Shown: positions 19,775-29,588, numbered from the stretch's first letter. The stretch is DNA of 64,000 bases from Candidatus Coprenecus pullicola (GCA_018711925.1 DVHR01000069.1:1-64000), one strand, 5' to 3'. A program made the numbers and translations. The notes: generated by a model from the letters alone, not told the origin.

Positions 19775-20941
19775 ATGGACCCGCGCCTGAGAAAGGACAG
19801 CCTGGAGCTGCTCACCAAGGAGAGCGAGCGTTACCGCCTGGAACGGCTCGGTCTCTTTCAGGATATCCGGGAAGAGGCCGAGCTGCTGGCCTCCAGATTT
19901 CCCCCGAAAGCAGACGAGACCTTCGCCCAGTGGAAAAGCCGCTGCCTCAGGGAGTACTATCGGTACAAGGGATTCAGTGCGTTCTGCAGGAACAACATAG
20001 ACACTCCCGGATTCGAGATGCTTGTACGCACCCTGATAAACACGCATCTCCAGAATGTATTCAACTCGTCCCCCAGAACCGAGACCGACAGATTCCTGGC
20101 TCCCGACTCCGACACTATCTCTTACGCCATGCCCCAGTCCTTATTTCAGGAGCTGTACACTATTTATTTCTCGGCGATGCCGTCTTTCGGCAACACCTCG
20201 GAACTGGACCGGTTCTGCGGCAACATAGCCTCAGAGCGCTTCCCCGTAGACGAGTCCCGGATTATCGGCAGCCTGCAGGAGAACGACAGTTTCTACTGGG
20301 AGAAATTCTACACCAAGCTCCGGCCCATAGCCGATGCGTTCTCCTACCAGATGTCCGGCCTGTCCGGCAGCGACAGCACCCACGACCTCTGGAGCGACAC
20401 CTGCATCAGCGTCAACAGGGCCGTAGTAGAACGCAGACTGAAAGAACCGGTGGACGCGAGAGCCGTCATTTCCTATTCGGTGGGCACAATCAAGAACAAG
20501 AACAAGGAACTGCTCCGCAACAGGGCAAAGACCCCGGTGAACGTGGACTCCCTGCAGTACAAGCTCTCCGTAGAGGACGAAGAGAGATATTTCAACAATC
20601 CGGCCACAAAACCGGAGAATTTTCCGTCACAAATTCCGAGTCTGCGCAATTATATCGACTACACGGACAAAGACTCTATACAGGGTTACTTCATCGTGAT
20701 ATTATATAATAAGGAGCACCCCCTTCACGATGAGCTGGTAAAAGGCTACGAGGACAAGATTGAGCGTATGTTCGAGCACTATATCGACGGTCTCTCATAC
20801 GAGGAGATAGTGGCCAGGCACAGCGGAGTGACCGGAGACAAGGAGACAGCCAAAGAGTGCGCCAGACTGCGGCAGGAGACAAAGCGTCTGAAAAAGAACT
20901 TGCTTGACAGGTTCCATAAAATGATGGAGAAGTACAGATGA
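19775..20941 (+). CDS. sigma-like protein with divergent regions 2 and 4
   Basis: 388 residues, not an obvious member of a named family. Residues about 162-252 look like ECF sigma region 2: paired helices around FYWEKFYTKLRPIADAFSYQ, an acidic DLWSDTC stretch like the usual DLVQDVF, then YSVGTIKNKNKELLRNRA as the 2.3/2.4 helix. Residues about 321-385 resemble region 4: YIDGLSYEEIVARHSG is a helix-turn-helix start, followed by a basic helix. About 160 residues precede region 2, far more than in a normal ECF factor. The next gene encodes a zinc-finger anti-sigma-like membrane protein with a 4-base start/stop overlap, the usual sigma/anti-sigma layout. The assignment is an inference. Confidence 0.62.
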   Translation: MDPRLRKDSLELLTKESERYRLERLGLFQDIREEAELLASRFPPKADETFAQWKSRCLREYYRYKGFSAFCRNNIDTPGFEMLVRTLINTHLQNVFNSSPRTETDRFLAPDSDTISYAMPQSLFQELYTIYFSAMPSFGNTSELDRFCGNIASERFPVDESRIIGSLQENDSFYWEKFYTKLRPIADAFSYQMSGLSGSDSTHDLWSDTCISVNRAVVERRLKEPVDARAVISYSVGTIKNKNKELLRNRAKTPVNVDSLQYKLSVEDEERYFNNPATKPENFPSQIPSLRNYIDYTDKDSIQGYFIVILYNKEHPLHDELVKGYEDKIERMFEHYIDGLSYEEIVARHSGVTGDKETAKECARLRQETKRLKKNLLDRFHKMMEKYR

Positions 20942-21354
20942 ACAGGCATATAGACATAGACACCCTATCAAGGTACCTTCTGAACAGGCTCACTCAGGAC
21001 GAGGAGACAGCCGTTCAGGAGCATCTGCGGCATTGTCCAGAATGCGCCGGCAGGCTTGATGCCATGAGGAAGCTGCGCAAGGGCTTTTTCGAGGACGAGG
21101 AGGCACATGACAGGAAGTCCGTGATATTCCGGATAGTCCATTCTCGCTGGACAAAGGTTGCCGCAGCCGCCGTCATCGTAGCCGGGATCGGACTGTTCAC
21201 GGCAGAGACAGTACGCAACAGAAGCAACGTACTGGAGCAGAATGAGATTATAGACGGGAAACAAATAGAAAACGAAGTGTTCGCGGTAGATTCTTTTGAC
21301 AGGGAGGACTCCCTATACTATCGGGAAAAATACGGAGACGATTTTAAATTCTGA
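20938..21354 (+). CDS. putative zf-HC2-type membrane anti-sigma factor
   Basis: 138 residues. The N-terminal helix pair ends in EHLRHCPEC, a His-x3-Cys-x2-Cys motif like that of the zinc-binding anti-sigma domain. One membrane segment follows (about 73-91), then a short acidic periplasmic tail of about 45 residues. Such proteins hold a sigma factor at the membrane until a signal releases it. Its ATG overlaps the stop of the sigma-like gene (ATGA at 20938-20941), and a terminator follows directly. Confidence 0.75.
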   Translation: MNRHIDIDTLSRYLLNRLTQDEETAVQEHLRHCPECAGRLDAMRKLRKGFFEDEEAHDRKSVIFRIVHSRWTKVAAAAVIVAGIGLFTAETVRNRSNVLEQNEIIDGKQIENEVFAVDSFDREDSLYYREKYGDDFKF

Positions 21355-21362
21355 CAATTTTT

Positions 21363-21393
21363 AAAAAACGGGGAAAATCGCACCCGTTTTTTT
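21363..21393 (+). terminator. intrinsic terminator after the galE-sigma-anti-sigma run
   Basis: A 10-bp stem (AAAAAACGGG, 21363-21372, with CCCGTTTTTT, 21383-21392) and a T tract begin 8 bases after the anti-sigma stop. Confidence 0.8.
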
Positions 21394-21436
21394 ATTTTCA
21401 ATATCCGCACCTGCATCCTTTCTATATTCGCCGTCT

Positions 21437-22549
21437 ATGGAATACGACGAGACGGTATATGCCTGCGCCATAAACAGGATATTCAATTACCACTGCCGCG
21501 AGGCCAGGCTCCTTACGGACATGCTGTCCTCTCCGGGAGAACTTTTCTCCATGTCCAGGGCCGAACTGTCCGGGATCCTGCACAGCCAGCCCCTGATTGA
21601 CGCAGTCCTGGACAGCTGTCAGCTCAGAAAGTCCGAGGAGGAAGTCCGCTGGGCCAGGAAGCACGGTATACATATTATATACATACGCGACAGGGAATAC
21701 CCATCAAGGCTCAGGGAATGCCCGGACGCCCCTACCGTACTGTTTCACAAGGGCTGTGCAGACCTGAACCCGGAACGGGCCGTAGCCATCGTAGGCACAA
21801 GAAAGGCTACGGAATACGGCAAATCGCAATGCCGAAGGATTATAGAGCATTTCGCACAGCTGAGACAGAAGCCTCTAATCATAAGCGGTCTCGCATACGG
21901 GATAGACATCTGCGCGCACCTGTCGGCCATGGAATGCGGCCTTGAGACTGTCGCCGTACTGCCCACAGGACTGGACACCATCTACCCGGCGGCACACAGA
22001 GGCCACGCGGTAAGGATACTCTCGCACGGAGGACTCGTCACCGACTTTCCGATGGGATCCTCGCCCCAGCCAGTCACGTTCCTGCGCCGCAACAGGATCA
22101 TCGCCGGCATGTCCGACGCCGTGCTGCTGATTGAATCCGCGGCAAAGGGAGGAGGGATGATTACGGCCTCCCTGGCACAATCCTACTCCCGGGAGGTGTT
22201 CGCCCTTCCGGGCCGCATCGGTGACACCTATTCCGAGGGCTGCAATGCCCTTATCGACAGAAACGCGGCCGCCATCATCGCATCTCCGTCCGGTCCGGCA
22301 CATTCTCTAGGATGGGATATTCTTGATAAAGAAACACATACCGGAAACCTCAAAAAAATCTTTGACAGCAGTGACTACATCAAACGGAATATTTTACTAG
22401 CTTTAGCCGCTGATTCTGTCCTGGACCGCGACACTCTGATTGAGAAAGCGGGAGGCGATCCGTCCGCAGTCCTGCCGAGACTGACGGAACTGGAGCTGGA
22501 CGGGGCCGTCCGTACGGACATATACGGCAACTATAGTTTGAGCACCTGA
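21437..22549 (+). CDS. dprA: DNA-processing protein DprA
   Basis: 370 residues. The Rossmann-like core has VAIVGTRKATEYG, SGLAYGID and the DprA signature FLRRNRIIAGMSDAVLLIE, with a C-terminal winged-helix-like domain (about 300-370). DprA loads RecA on incoming single-stranded DNA during transformation. A near-consensus -7 box (TATATTCG, 21423-21430) ends six bases before the ATG, so the mRNA may be nearly leaderless. The stop shares one base with the tatD start. Confidence 0.95.
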   Translation: MEYDETVYACAINRIFNYHCREARLLTDMLSSPGELFSMSRAELSGILHSQPLIDAVLDSCQLRKSEEEVRWARKHGIHIIYIRDREYPSRLRECPDAPTVLFHKGCADLNPERAVAIVGTRKATEYGKSQCRRIIEHFAQLRQKPLIISGLAYGIDICAHLSAMECGLETVAVLPTGLDTIYPAAHRGHAVRILSHGGLVTDFPMGSSPQPVTFLRRNRIIAGMSDAVLLIESAAKGGGMITASLAQSYSREVFALPGRIGDTYSEGCNALIDRNAAAIIASPSGPAHSLGWDILDKETHTGNLKKIFDSSDYIKRNILLALAADSVLDRDTLIEKAGGDPSAVLPRLTELELDGAVRTDIYGNYSLST

Positions 22550-23322
22550 TGATTGACACACATACACACCTATACGACGAAGCATTCTCCGAGGACTTCG
22601 GCAAGGCCCTGGAAAGAGCCGTGAGCGCAGGAGTAGGGCATTTCATATTTCCCGGCATAGACTCATCTGTCCATGACCGGATGATGGAATACGCGGCACT
22701 CTCTGACGGGAGAGCAAGCGTCGCCACGGGTCTTCACCCCACCTCGGTAGGCAAAGACTGGAAGCGGGAACTGGACTTCGTGGAGAGCAGGCTGGCGGAA
22801 GGAGGCTGGACGGCAGTCGGGGAGATAGGCCTGGACCGCCACTGGTCAGACGAGTTCATCCATGAGCAGGAAGAGGCTTTCCGCACACAGATGCGCTGGG
22901 CGGCACAGGCAGGCCTGCCAGTAATCATACACGTCAGAGAGGCATTCGACACAGTTTTCTGCGTCATGGATATGCTGCTGCAGGAAGGATGCAGGATGAA
23001 AGGCGTGTTCCACGCGTTCTCAGGAAGCATTGAGACGTACAGAAGGATCAAGACATACGGCGACTTCAAAATAGGTATCGGCGGTGTCCTAACCTATAAG
23101 AACGCCGGCATAGCCATTACCGTAAATGACATCCCTCTGGAGGACATCGTGCTGGAGACGGACTCGCCCTGGCTGACGCCAGTACCGTACCGCGGGAAAA
23201 GAAACGAGTCCTCATACCTGCGCGTAATCGCGGAAAAGCTTGCCGACATAAAAGGCCTGTCCCTGGAAGAGGTGGACCAGGTCACAACAGACAACGCAAA
23301 ATCACTATTCAACATCAAATAA
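22549..23322 (+). CDS. tatD: TatD-family metal-dependent DNase
   Basis: 257 residues. THTH at 4-7 supplies the first metal ligands, followed by GEIGLD, PVIIHVREA, HAFSG and LETDSPWL as the later ligand blocks. TatD-type enzymes are DNA exonucleases of the amidohydrolase fold. Immediate overlap with dprA suggests co-transcription and a shared link to DNA handling. Confidence 0.93.
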   Translation: MIDTHTHLYDEAFSEDFGKALERAVSAGVGHFIFPGIDSSVHDRMMEYAALSDGRASVATGLHPTSVGKDWKRELDFVESRLAEGGWTAVGEIGLDRHWSDEFIHEQEEAFRTQMRWAAQAGLPVIIHVREAFDTVFCVMDMLLQEGCRMKGVFHAFSGSIETYRRIKTYGDFKIGIGGVLTYKNAGIAITVNDIPLEDIVLETDSPWLTPVPYRGKRNESSYLRVIAEKLADIKGLSLEEVDQVTTDNAKSLFNIK

Positions 23323-23326
23323 CGCT

Positions 23327-24367
23327 ATGCAGGACAAGACTTCGATATTGCTGGTGTACACCGGCGGGACAATAGGAATGAAACAGGACCCGGTATCATT
23401 CGACCTCAGGCCGTTCGACTTCTCCCAGATACTTGAGGAGATGCCCGAGCTCAAGAAGTTCGGATACCGCATTGACACTTACTCATTTGACCCGGTCATC
23501 GACTCCTCCGACGTGGACATAGAGTTCTGGAAAAGACTCACAAGACTGATTGAGGAGCACTACGACAGCTACGACGGCTTTGTCATCCTGCACGGCACGG
23601 ACACCATGTCCTTCTCCGCCTCCGCCATGAGCTTCATGCTCGGAGACATCGAGAAGCCGGTCATATTCACCGGCAGCCAGCTTCCCATCGGGATGCTGCG
23701 CACCGACGGCAAGGAGAACCTCATCTCCTCCATAGAGATAGCGGCCTCCAAGGACAAGGACGGTCATCCGATGGTACCGGAGGTGTGCATCTACTTCGAG
23801 AGCCAGCTATACCGCGGCAACCGCACCACAAAATACACAGCCGAGAACTTCAGGGCCTTCCGCTCCGCCAACTACCCCGTACTGGCCGAGGCCGGCATCC
23901 ACATCAAGTTCAACACCGCCTTCATCCGCTATCCCCAGACATGGGGAAAGCCACTGAAAGCCGCCTACTCCCTTGACCCGTCCGTACTGATTATAAAGGT
24001 ATTCCCAGGCATGAGCCGCGACATTCTGGAATCACTGGTGAGAACACAAGGCATACGGGCCATCATCCTCGAGACCTACGGCTCTGGCAACGCCCCGTCG
24101 GGCAGATGGTTCACCGACTGTATAAAGGAAGCGGTGGACAGAGGCCTGATTGTTCTCAACATCACCCAATGCCAGGCCGGCCGGGTGGACATGGACGCAT
24201 ACTCCACCGGGAAGGCGCTCAAGAATGCCGGAGTGACCGGAGGCAGCGACTGCACGACTGAAGCCGCTGTTGCGAAATTGTTTTTTTTACTAGGCCAATA
24301 TCCTGATAATAAGAGTGTTAAATTTTTTCTTGAAAAAAATCTTCGCGGAGAACTCACAGAATTGTAG
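23327..24367 (+). CDS. ansA: type I L-asparaginase
   Basis: 346 residues. VYTGGTIGM near the N-terminus carries the catalytic Thr and HGTDTM carries the second active-site group. No signal peptide is seen, so it is probably the cytoplasmic type I enzyme converting asparagine to aspartate and ammonia. It starts 4 bases after tatD. Confidence 0.93.
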   Translation: MQDKTSILLVYTGGTIGMKQDPVSFDLRPFDFSQILEEMPELKKFGYRIDTYSFDPVIDSSDVDIEFWKRLTRLIEEHYDSYDGFVILHGTDTMSFSASAMSFMLGDIEKPVIFTGSQLPIGMLRTDGKENLISSIEIAASKDKDGHPMVPEVCIYFESQLYRGNRTTKYTAENFRAFRSANYPVLAEAGIHIKFNTAFIRYPQTWGKPLKAAYSLDPSVLIIKVFPGMSRDILESLVRTQGIRAIILETYGSGNAPSGRWFTDCIKEAVDRGLIVLNITQCQAGRVDMDAYSTGKALKNAGVTGGSDCTTEAAVAKLFFLLGQYPDNKSVKFFLEKNLRGELTEL

Positions 24368-24386
24368 ATTGTATGAAAATAATTCC

Positions 24387-24394
24387 TAATTTTG
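24387..24394 (+). promoter_or_regulatory. -7 box of the tRNA-Ser gene
   Basis: TAATTTTG matches TAnnTTTG perfectly and lies 16 bases before the tRNA. Confidence 0.5.
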
Positions 24395-24410
24395 GCCGTA
24401 ATTTTTAACA

Positions 24411-24498
24411 GGAGAGGTGGCCGAGTGGTCGAAGGCGCGCGCCTGGAAAGTGCGTAAGCTCCAAAAGGGCTTCGCGGGTTCGAATCCCGCCCTCTCCG
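24411..24498 (+). tRNA. tRNA-Ser (anticodon GGA)
   Basis: The acceptor stem GGAGAGG/CCTCTCC, a D arm, the anticodon stem around CTGGAAA (anticodon GGA at 24445-24447), a long variable arm and the T arm GCGGGTTCGAATCCCGC are all present. The long variable arm and anticodon fix serine (UCC/UCU). The 3' CCA is not encoded. Confidence 0.96.
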
Positions 24499-24542
24499 CA
24501 TAACTCATTTTAAAATTTGTTTAATAACTAATCAAAAATTGT

Positions 24543-25343
24543 ATGAAAAAAATCTTCATGTTTTTGGCAGTTATGGGTCTTATGACTTTCACTGCTCAAT
24601 ACGCATCTGCTCAGGAGGGTGATTCCCTCGCTACTGCCGGAACAGACACAGCCGCTGCTGTCGTTGAAGAGGCCGTAGTTGAAGAAGTAGTCGAGGCTGC
24701 TCCCGCTGAGGCTCCCATGCATCAGGAAATCAAGAGACTGTTCATCGAGGGTGGTGCAGGCTTCATGGCCACCATCATCGCATGTCTCGTTTTCGGTCTG
24801 GCCGTAGCTATCGAGAGAATCATCTACCTCAACCTAGCCAGCACCAACACCGAGAAGCTCCTCAAGAAAGTCGAGGACGCCCTCAACAACGGTGGCGTTG
24901 AAGCCGCTAAGGACGTTTGCCGCAACACCCGCGGTCCTGTAGCCTCCATCTTCTATCAGGGTCTGCTCAGATATGACAAAGGCGCAGAGGAAGTTGAGAA
25001 AACAATCACATCATACGGCTCTGTCCAGATGGGTCAGCTCGAAGGCGGTCTCTCCTGGATTACCCTCTTCATCGCAGTAGCTCCTATGTTGGGATTCATG
25101 GGAACTGTGATCGGTATGATTCAGGCATTCGATGAGATTCAGAGAGCAGGTGACATCAGCCCGACCCTCGTCGCAGGAGGTATGAAAGTCGCCCTGATCA
25201 CCACCGTCGGCGGTCTTATCGTCGCCATCATCCTTCAGATACTTTACAACTACCTGATTTCGAAAGTTGACTCCATAGTCCTTTCAATGGAAGACGCTTC
25301 CATCGCTCTCGTAGATATGATCGTAAAATATCAGAACAAGTAA
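24543..25343 (+). CDS. exbB: ExbB/TolQ/MotA-type proton channel protein
   Basis: 266 residues. A signal-like start (residues 1-23) and an acidic Ala/Glu/Val-rich stretch (about 38-58) precede three membrane segments (about 74-96, 170-192, 215-240). GLSWITLFIAVAPMLGFMGTVIGMI and the GGMKVALITTVGGL block are the MotA/TolQ/ExbB signature. The protein is the channel stator that uses the proton gradient to drive TonB. It heads a four-gene operon with a small membrane protein and two exbD genes. Confidence 0.93.
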   Translation: MKKIFMFLAVMGLMTFTAQYASAQEGDSLATAGTDTAAAVVEEAVVEEVVEAAPAEAPMHQEIKRLFIEGGAGFMATIIACLVFGLAVAIERIIYLNLASTNTEKLLKKVEDALNNGGVEAAKDVCRNTRGPVASIFYQGLLRYDKGAEEVEKTITSYGSVQMGQLEGGLSWITLFIAVAPMLGFMGTVIGMIQAFDEIQRAGDISPTLVAGGMKVALITTVGGLIVAIILQILYNYLISKVDSIVLSMEDASIALVDMIVKYQNK

Positions 25344-25353
25344 TCCACCCATC

Positions 25354-25821
25354 ATGACTAAAAAATTCACTAAAATACTGGAAATCTGTCTGCTGGTTAT
25401 TTCCCTGATAGGTTTGATCGCTTTCTTCGTCTACAATGGAAAGACGGGAATGTACTCTGTATCAAACCTGGCAGAGGCACTGGCGACCACCAGCATGCTT
25501 GATATGCTCCTTTTCTGGGCATACATTCTGGTGATTGCCGCGCTGGTACTTGTCGTGGTGCTCTCACTGATCAACATGGCAGGCAACCGGAAATCCATCA
25601 AGAAGACAGGTATCGTGCTGCTGATAGCCGTAGTGCTCGTCGGTGCGTCATTCCTGTTCGCCAGCGGAGACCCCATTGCCGTAAATATGGCAGTGCAGCC
25701 CTCGCACGGGACTTTGAAAATGACCGATACACTGCTCAACCTGAGCTATGCTCTGGTCGTACTCGCATTACTTGCCTTAATATGGGGCAGCGTAAGAAAT
25801 CTTATACACAAAGGTAACTAA
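25354..25821 (+). CDS. small four-helix membrane protein of the exbBD operon
   Basis: 155 residues with four predicted membrane segments (about 10-28, 46-71, 82-100 and 126-146) and no catalytic motif that I recognise. It lies 10 bases after exbB and 5 bases before the first exbD, so it is probably co-transcribed and works with that complex. Insertion of such a gene between exbB and exbD is unlike the E. coli arrangement. Function unknown. Confidence 0.7.
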   Translation: MTKKFTKILEICLLVISLIGLIAFFVYNGKTGMYSVSNLAEALATTSMLDMLLFWAYILVIAALVLVVVLSLINMAGNRKSIKKTGIVLLIAVVLVGASFLFASGDPIAVNMAVQPSHGTLKMTDTLLNLSYALVVLALLALIWGSVRNLIHKGN

Positions 25822-25826
25822 TAACT

Positions 25827-26408
25827 ATGGCATCTAAGAAAACACCTGAAATAAACGGAGGTTCGATGGCAGACATATCGTTCCTCATGTTGATCTTCTT
25901 CCTGATGGTGAGTACAATGGACCCTGAAACCGGTCTGTCCCGCCGTCTCCCGCCTATGCCTCCTGAAAACGCACAGGTAGAGGACTTGAAGGTTAACCGT
26001 CGCAACATGCTCGACGTGAAGATCAACTCCAGAAACGGCGTTATGGCAGGCGGCCAAGTTATTCTTTCTGATGCACAGCTTGAAGAGATTGTTATTGAAT
26101 TCCTGACAAATCCCACAGACCGTTCAGATCTTCCTTCGAAGACACTCAAGAACATTGAGGGATTCGGAGAATACCCTGTTTCAGACGGTGTGATATCCCT
26201 CCAGAATGACCGTCAGAGTCTCTACAGCAAATACGTAGAGATTCAGAACGTTCTGGTTAGAGCCATCAACAAAGTAAGAAACGATTTTGCCATGGCTCAT
26301 TTCGGAGATGTCTACGAAGAGCTCAATGCAGAGCAGCAGGAGATCGTCAGTGAAGCCATTCCGAATAGAATCTCAGAGGCTGAACCTTTGGATGTAACTA
26401 AAAAATAG
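25827..26408 (+). CDS. exbD: ExbD/TolR-family protein (first copy)
   Basis: 193 residues. ADISFLMLIFFLMVSTMD holds the membrane helix with the single conserved Asp of ExbD/TolR (residue 14), followed by a periplasmic domain that ends in an acidic tail. It is longer than E. coli ExbD (141). Together with ExbB it should form the energising complex for TonB-dependent transport. Confidence 0.9.
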   Translation: MASKKTPEINGGSMADISFLMLIFFLMVSTMDPETGLSRRLPPMPPENAQVEDLKVNRRNMLDVKINSRNGVMAGGQVILSDAQLEEIVIEFLTNPTDRSDLPSKTLKNIEGFGEYPVSDGVISLQNDRQSLYSKYVEIQNVLVRAINKVRNDFAMAHFGDVYEELNAEQQEIVSEAIPNRISEAEPLDVTKK

Positions 26409-26419
26409 GAGGACAAGAT

Positions 26420-26893
26420 ATGGCTAAATTCATAAAGAAAGGTGACAAGGGAACTCCGGGTATCAATACAGCATCCCTTCCGGATATCGTATTCATGATC
26501 CTGATGTTCTTCATGGTCTCCACAAGTATGCGTCAGACAGACCGTATGGTTAATGTCAAGCTGCCTGAGGCCACCGAGATTGTCCGACTTGAAAGAAAGG
26601 ATCTGTCCTGCTACATCTTTATCGGTACACCATCACTGCAGTATCAGAAAGAATTCGGTACGGAATCCCGTATCCAGCTTAACGACTCATTCAGGAACAC
26701 CTCCGACATCCGTGACTTCATCGCCGCCGAGCGTGAGTCCCTGGACGAGGTTGACCGCGAGTTCATGACCGTATCCCTCAAGATAGACGAGAACACCCGA
26801 ATGGGTATCGTCACGGACGTTAAGCAGGAATTGCGCCGTTGCTCCGCTCTGAAGATAATGTATGCGGCAAGAAAGGCTGTGACACACAACTAG
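26420..26893 (+). CDS. exbD: ExbD/TolR-family protein (second copy)
   Basis: 157 residues with the membrane helix LPDIVFMILMFFMVST and its conserved Asp, then a periplasmic domain ending in VKQELRRCSALKIMYAAR, typical of Bacteroidota ExbD. It has a strong AGGAGG site. It differs clearly from the first copy, so the two are likely to form a heterodimer or serve different TonB proteins. An intrinsic terminator follows. Confidence 0.9.
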   Translation: MAKFIKKGDKGTPGINTASLPDIVFMILMFFMVSTSMRQTDRMVNVKLPEATEIVRLERKDLSCYIFIGTPSLQYQKEFGTESRIQLNDSFRNTSDIRDFIAAERESLDEVDREFMTVSLKIDENTRMGIVTDVKQELRRCSALKIMYAARKAVTHN

Positions 26894-26915
26894 ACATCTT
26901 GCCGACAAAAGTACG

Positions 26916-26951
26916 AATGGGTGCCTCATGCATAGTGGGACACCCATTTTT
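26916..26951 (+). terminator. intrinsic terminator of the exbB operon
   Basis: AATGGGTG (26916-26923) pairs with CACCCATT (26941-26948) and is followed by more T residues. It lies 22 bases after the second exbD stop. Confidence 0.7.
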
Positions 26952-26958
26952 AACTAAA

Positions 26959-28170
26959 ATGAATATGAAAAGATTTTCAATCATAGTATTTCTGGCCATG
27001 CTGCCGGCCATCGTGCTGAACGCACAGACAGCAAAATATGTATTCCTGTTCATCGGAGACGGCATGGGTTTCAACCATGTCTCACTGGCAGAATACTATC
27101 AAGGATATACAGAGGACGTCTTCGACAGCCGTCCACTGTCTTTCACCATGTTTCCCGTACTTGGATGGGCCGTCACCCACTCTGGGTCCAATCTGATAAC
27201 AGACTCGGCAGCCGCAGGCACGGCCCTGTCAACCGGCTGCAAGACAAACAACGGAATGCTCGGCGTTGCCCCCGATTCGACAACAGTTCTTGAAAGTATT
27301 TCCTACAAAATCCACAAAGCCGGATACAAAGTCGGCATATCATCTACTGTCGGCCTTAACCACGCTACTCCAGCCGCTTTCTACGGCCATAACATTGACC
27401 GCGGAAACTACTACGACATCGCAGCAGGGATTCCGGCTACAGAATTTGAATTTTTCGCAGGCGGCGGACTTATAGAAAGCCAGGGCAAGGATGGAGACAA
27501 GCCCTCCGCCTATATTGCAATAGAAAACAGCGGATACACCATTGCGGAAGGGATGGACGAATACAGCGCGGCAAAGGACGGTGCAAAGAAGATGATGCTG
27601 CTCCAGAAAGACGGCAGACAGAAGACAGAACTGCCCTACGCCATAGACATGACTGAGGACGATATGAGCCAGGCCGACCTGGTTCGTGCCTCGATTGACT
27701 TCCTATATGAGGAGGACGGTCCTGGCTTTTTCATCATGTCTGAAGGCGGCAAGATCGACTGGGCCAGCCACGGCAACGACACCAAAACCGCCATACTGGA
27801 GACCCTCAGCCTGTCTGATGCTGTGGCTGAGGCTGTGGCATTCTACAATGAGCATCCAGACGAGACTCTCATCATCGTCACGGCGGACCACGAGACCGGC
27901 GGTCTGACTCTGGCATATGACGAGGGCTACAACATGTACTTTGACAAAATAGACCGGATTGACCGCTCAAAGGATAAGGTGGACGAAGACGGTAAGGAAG
28001 ATATGGACGAGGCCTCCCATGAGGCATGCATCGGATGGACCACCAAAGACCATTCGGCTGCCAACGTGCCCGTATTTGCCATCGGTGCCGGCAGTGAACT
28101 GTTCTCCGGCAGGATGGACAATACAGAGATACCGAAGAGGGTATGCAAGGCAATGAATATAACATTTTAA
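26959..28170 (+). CDS. alkaline phosphatase (PhoA family), exported
   Basis: 403 residues from the ATG at 26959; a second ATG is two codons further. The longer open frame from 26839 runs through the exbD gene and the terminator, so it is rejected. A signal peptide (about 1-22) precedes FIGDGMG (metal site, 32-37). [12 protein letters not shown] supplies the nucleophile Ser 83, [12 protein letters not shown] supplies metal ligands, and TADHETGG supplies the His/Asp ligands. It releases phosphate from monoesters in the periplasm. No PHO-type operator could be recognised. Confidence 0.92.
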   Translation: MNMKRFSIIVFLAMLPAIVLNAQTAKYVFLFIGDGMGFNHVSLAEYYQGYTEDVFDSRPLSFTMFPVLGWAVTHSGSNLITDSAAAGTALSTGCKTNNGMLGVAPDSTTVLESISYKIHKAGYKVGISSTVGLNHATPAAFYGHNIDRGNYYDIAAGIPATEFEFFAGGGLIESQGKDGDKPSAYIAIENSGYTIAEGMDEYSAAKDGAKKMMLLQKDGRQKTELPYAIDMTEDDMSQADLVRASIDFLYEEDGPGFFIMSEGGKIDWASHGNDTKTAILETLSLSDAVAEAVAFYNEHPDETLIIVTADHETGGLTLAYDEGYNMYFDKIDRIDRSKDKVDEDGKEDMDEASHEACIGWTTKDHSAANVPVFAIGAGSELFSGRMDNTEIPKRVCKAMNITF

Positions 28171-28172
28171 AT

Positions 28173-29576
28173 ATGCAACATATGACACTTAAGAGACAGA
28201 GAGTTTCCGAACTGCTCAAAGAGACCCCGGGCAAGGAGGTACTTGCCAAGGGTTGGGTAAGAACCAAAAGGGGCAACAAGAACATAGCGTTCATCGCGCT
28301 CAACGACGGCTCTACTATCAACAACATACAGATTGTCTGCGATTTCTCCAACTTCAGACCGGATGAGATATTCAAGGACATCACCACAGGCTCGGCCATA
28401 GCCGTGACCGGAAAACTGGTCGAGTCGGTAGGCAGCGGACAGAAAGTGGAGATTCAGGCTGAGAAGATAGAGCTGTACGGGACAGCCGACCCGGAGAAAT
28501 ATCCCCTCCAGAAGAAAGGACACAGCATGGAGTTCCTCCGCGAGATCGCCCACCTGCGTCCCCGCACCAACACTTTCGGAGCCGTACTCAGAATCCGTCA
28601 CGCAATGGCGTTTGCCATTCACAAATATTTCAATGACAGAGGATTCTATTACCTCCACACCCCTATCATCACCGCTTCCGACGCTGAGGGAGCAGGCGCT
28701 ATGTTTCAGGTAACTACTCTTAATATAGACAACCCTCCGCGCCGTGAGGACGGAAAAGTGGATTTCTCGCAAGACTTTTTCGGCCGCCACACCAACCTGA
28801 CCGTTAGCGGACAGCTTGAGGGCGAGCTCGGAGCCATGGCCCTGGGCAACATCTACACATTCGGTCCCACGTTCAGGGCCGAGAACTCCAATACTCCCAG
28901 GCATCTGGCCGAGTTCTGGATGATAGAGCCCGAGATGGCATTCGTGGAGATTGACGAGAACATGGATGTGGCAGAGGACTTCATCAAGTATCTGGTACGC
29001 TATGCGCTGGACAACTGCATGGACGACCTTATCTTCCTCAACAACATGATAGACAAGGGCCTCATAGAGAGACTCAAGAGCGTAGTCAGCACCGACTTCG
29101 TGCGCATGACCTACACCGAGGCCATAGACATCCTCGTAAAGTCGGGTGCCAAATTCGAATATCCCGTATCATGGGGCGTGGACTTGCAGAGCGAGCACGA
29201 GCGCTATCTGGTGGAGCAGCACTTCGGCAAGCCGGTCATCCTCACCGACTATCCCAAGGACATCAAGGCATTCTACATGAAGCAGAACGATGACGGCAAG
29301 ACCGTTCGCGGCATGGACGTGCTCTTCCCGAAGATTGGTGAGATCATCGGCGGTTCCCAGAGAGAGGAGTCATATGACAAGCTGATGGCCCGCATCAACG
29401 AGCTGCACATGGACATGACCAACCTGTGGTGGTATCTGGACACCAGACGGTTCGGCTCGGCTCCTCACAGTGGATTCGGACTCGGCTTCGAGCGTTTGCT
29501 GCTTTTCGTAACCGGCATGAGCAACATCCGCGACGTGATACCCTTCCCAAGAACCCCAAAGTCAGCTGAATTCTAA
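28173..29576 (+). CDS. asnS: asparaginyl-tRNA synthetase
   Basis: 467 residues from the ATG at 28173, close to the E. coli enzyme (466). An ATG at 28143 would overlap the phosphatase gene and add ten unlikely residues. An OB-fold anticodon domain (about 15-105) is followed by the class II core with [12 protein letters not shown] (motif 2), [11 protein letters not shown] and GFGLGFERL (motif 3). It charges tRNA-Asn. udk starts 12 bases downstream. Confidence 0.95.
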   Translation: MQHMTLKRQRVSELLKETPGKEVLAKGWVRTKRGNKNIAFIALNDGSTINNIQIVCDFSNFRPDEIFKDITTGSAIAVTGKLVESVGSGQKVEIQAEKIELYGTADPEKYPLQKKGHSMEFLREIAHLRPRTNTFGAVLRIRHAMAFAIHKYFNDRGFYYLHTPIITASDAEGAGAMFQVTTLNIDNPPRREDGKVDFSQDFFGRHTNLTVSGQLEGELGAMALGNIYTFGPTFRAENSNTPRHLAEFWMIEPEMAFVEIDENMDVAEDFIKYLVRYALDNCMDDLIFLNNMIDKGLIERLKSVVSTDFVRMTYTEAIDILVKSGAKFEYPVSWGVDLQSEHERYLVEQHFGKPVILTDYPKDIKAFYMKQNDDGKTVRGMDVLFPKIGEIIGGSQREESYDKLMARINELHMDMTNLWWYLDTRRFGSAPHSGFGLGFERLLLFVTGMSNIRDVIPFPRTPKSAEF

Positions 29577-29588
29577 TCCTGTACGGCC

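Noticed and set aside
19775..20941. Simple reading as a hypothetical protein without function
   Set aside because: The sigma region 2 and 4 resemblance together with the overlapping anti-sigma-like gene is stronger than chance, though it stays an inference.
26839..26958. N-terminal extension of the alkaline phosphatase
   Set aside because: It overlaps exbD and the terminator and would hide the signal peptide that starts at 26959.
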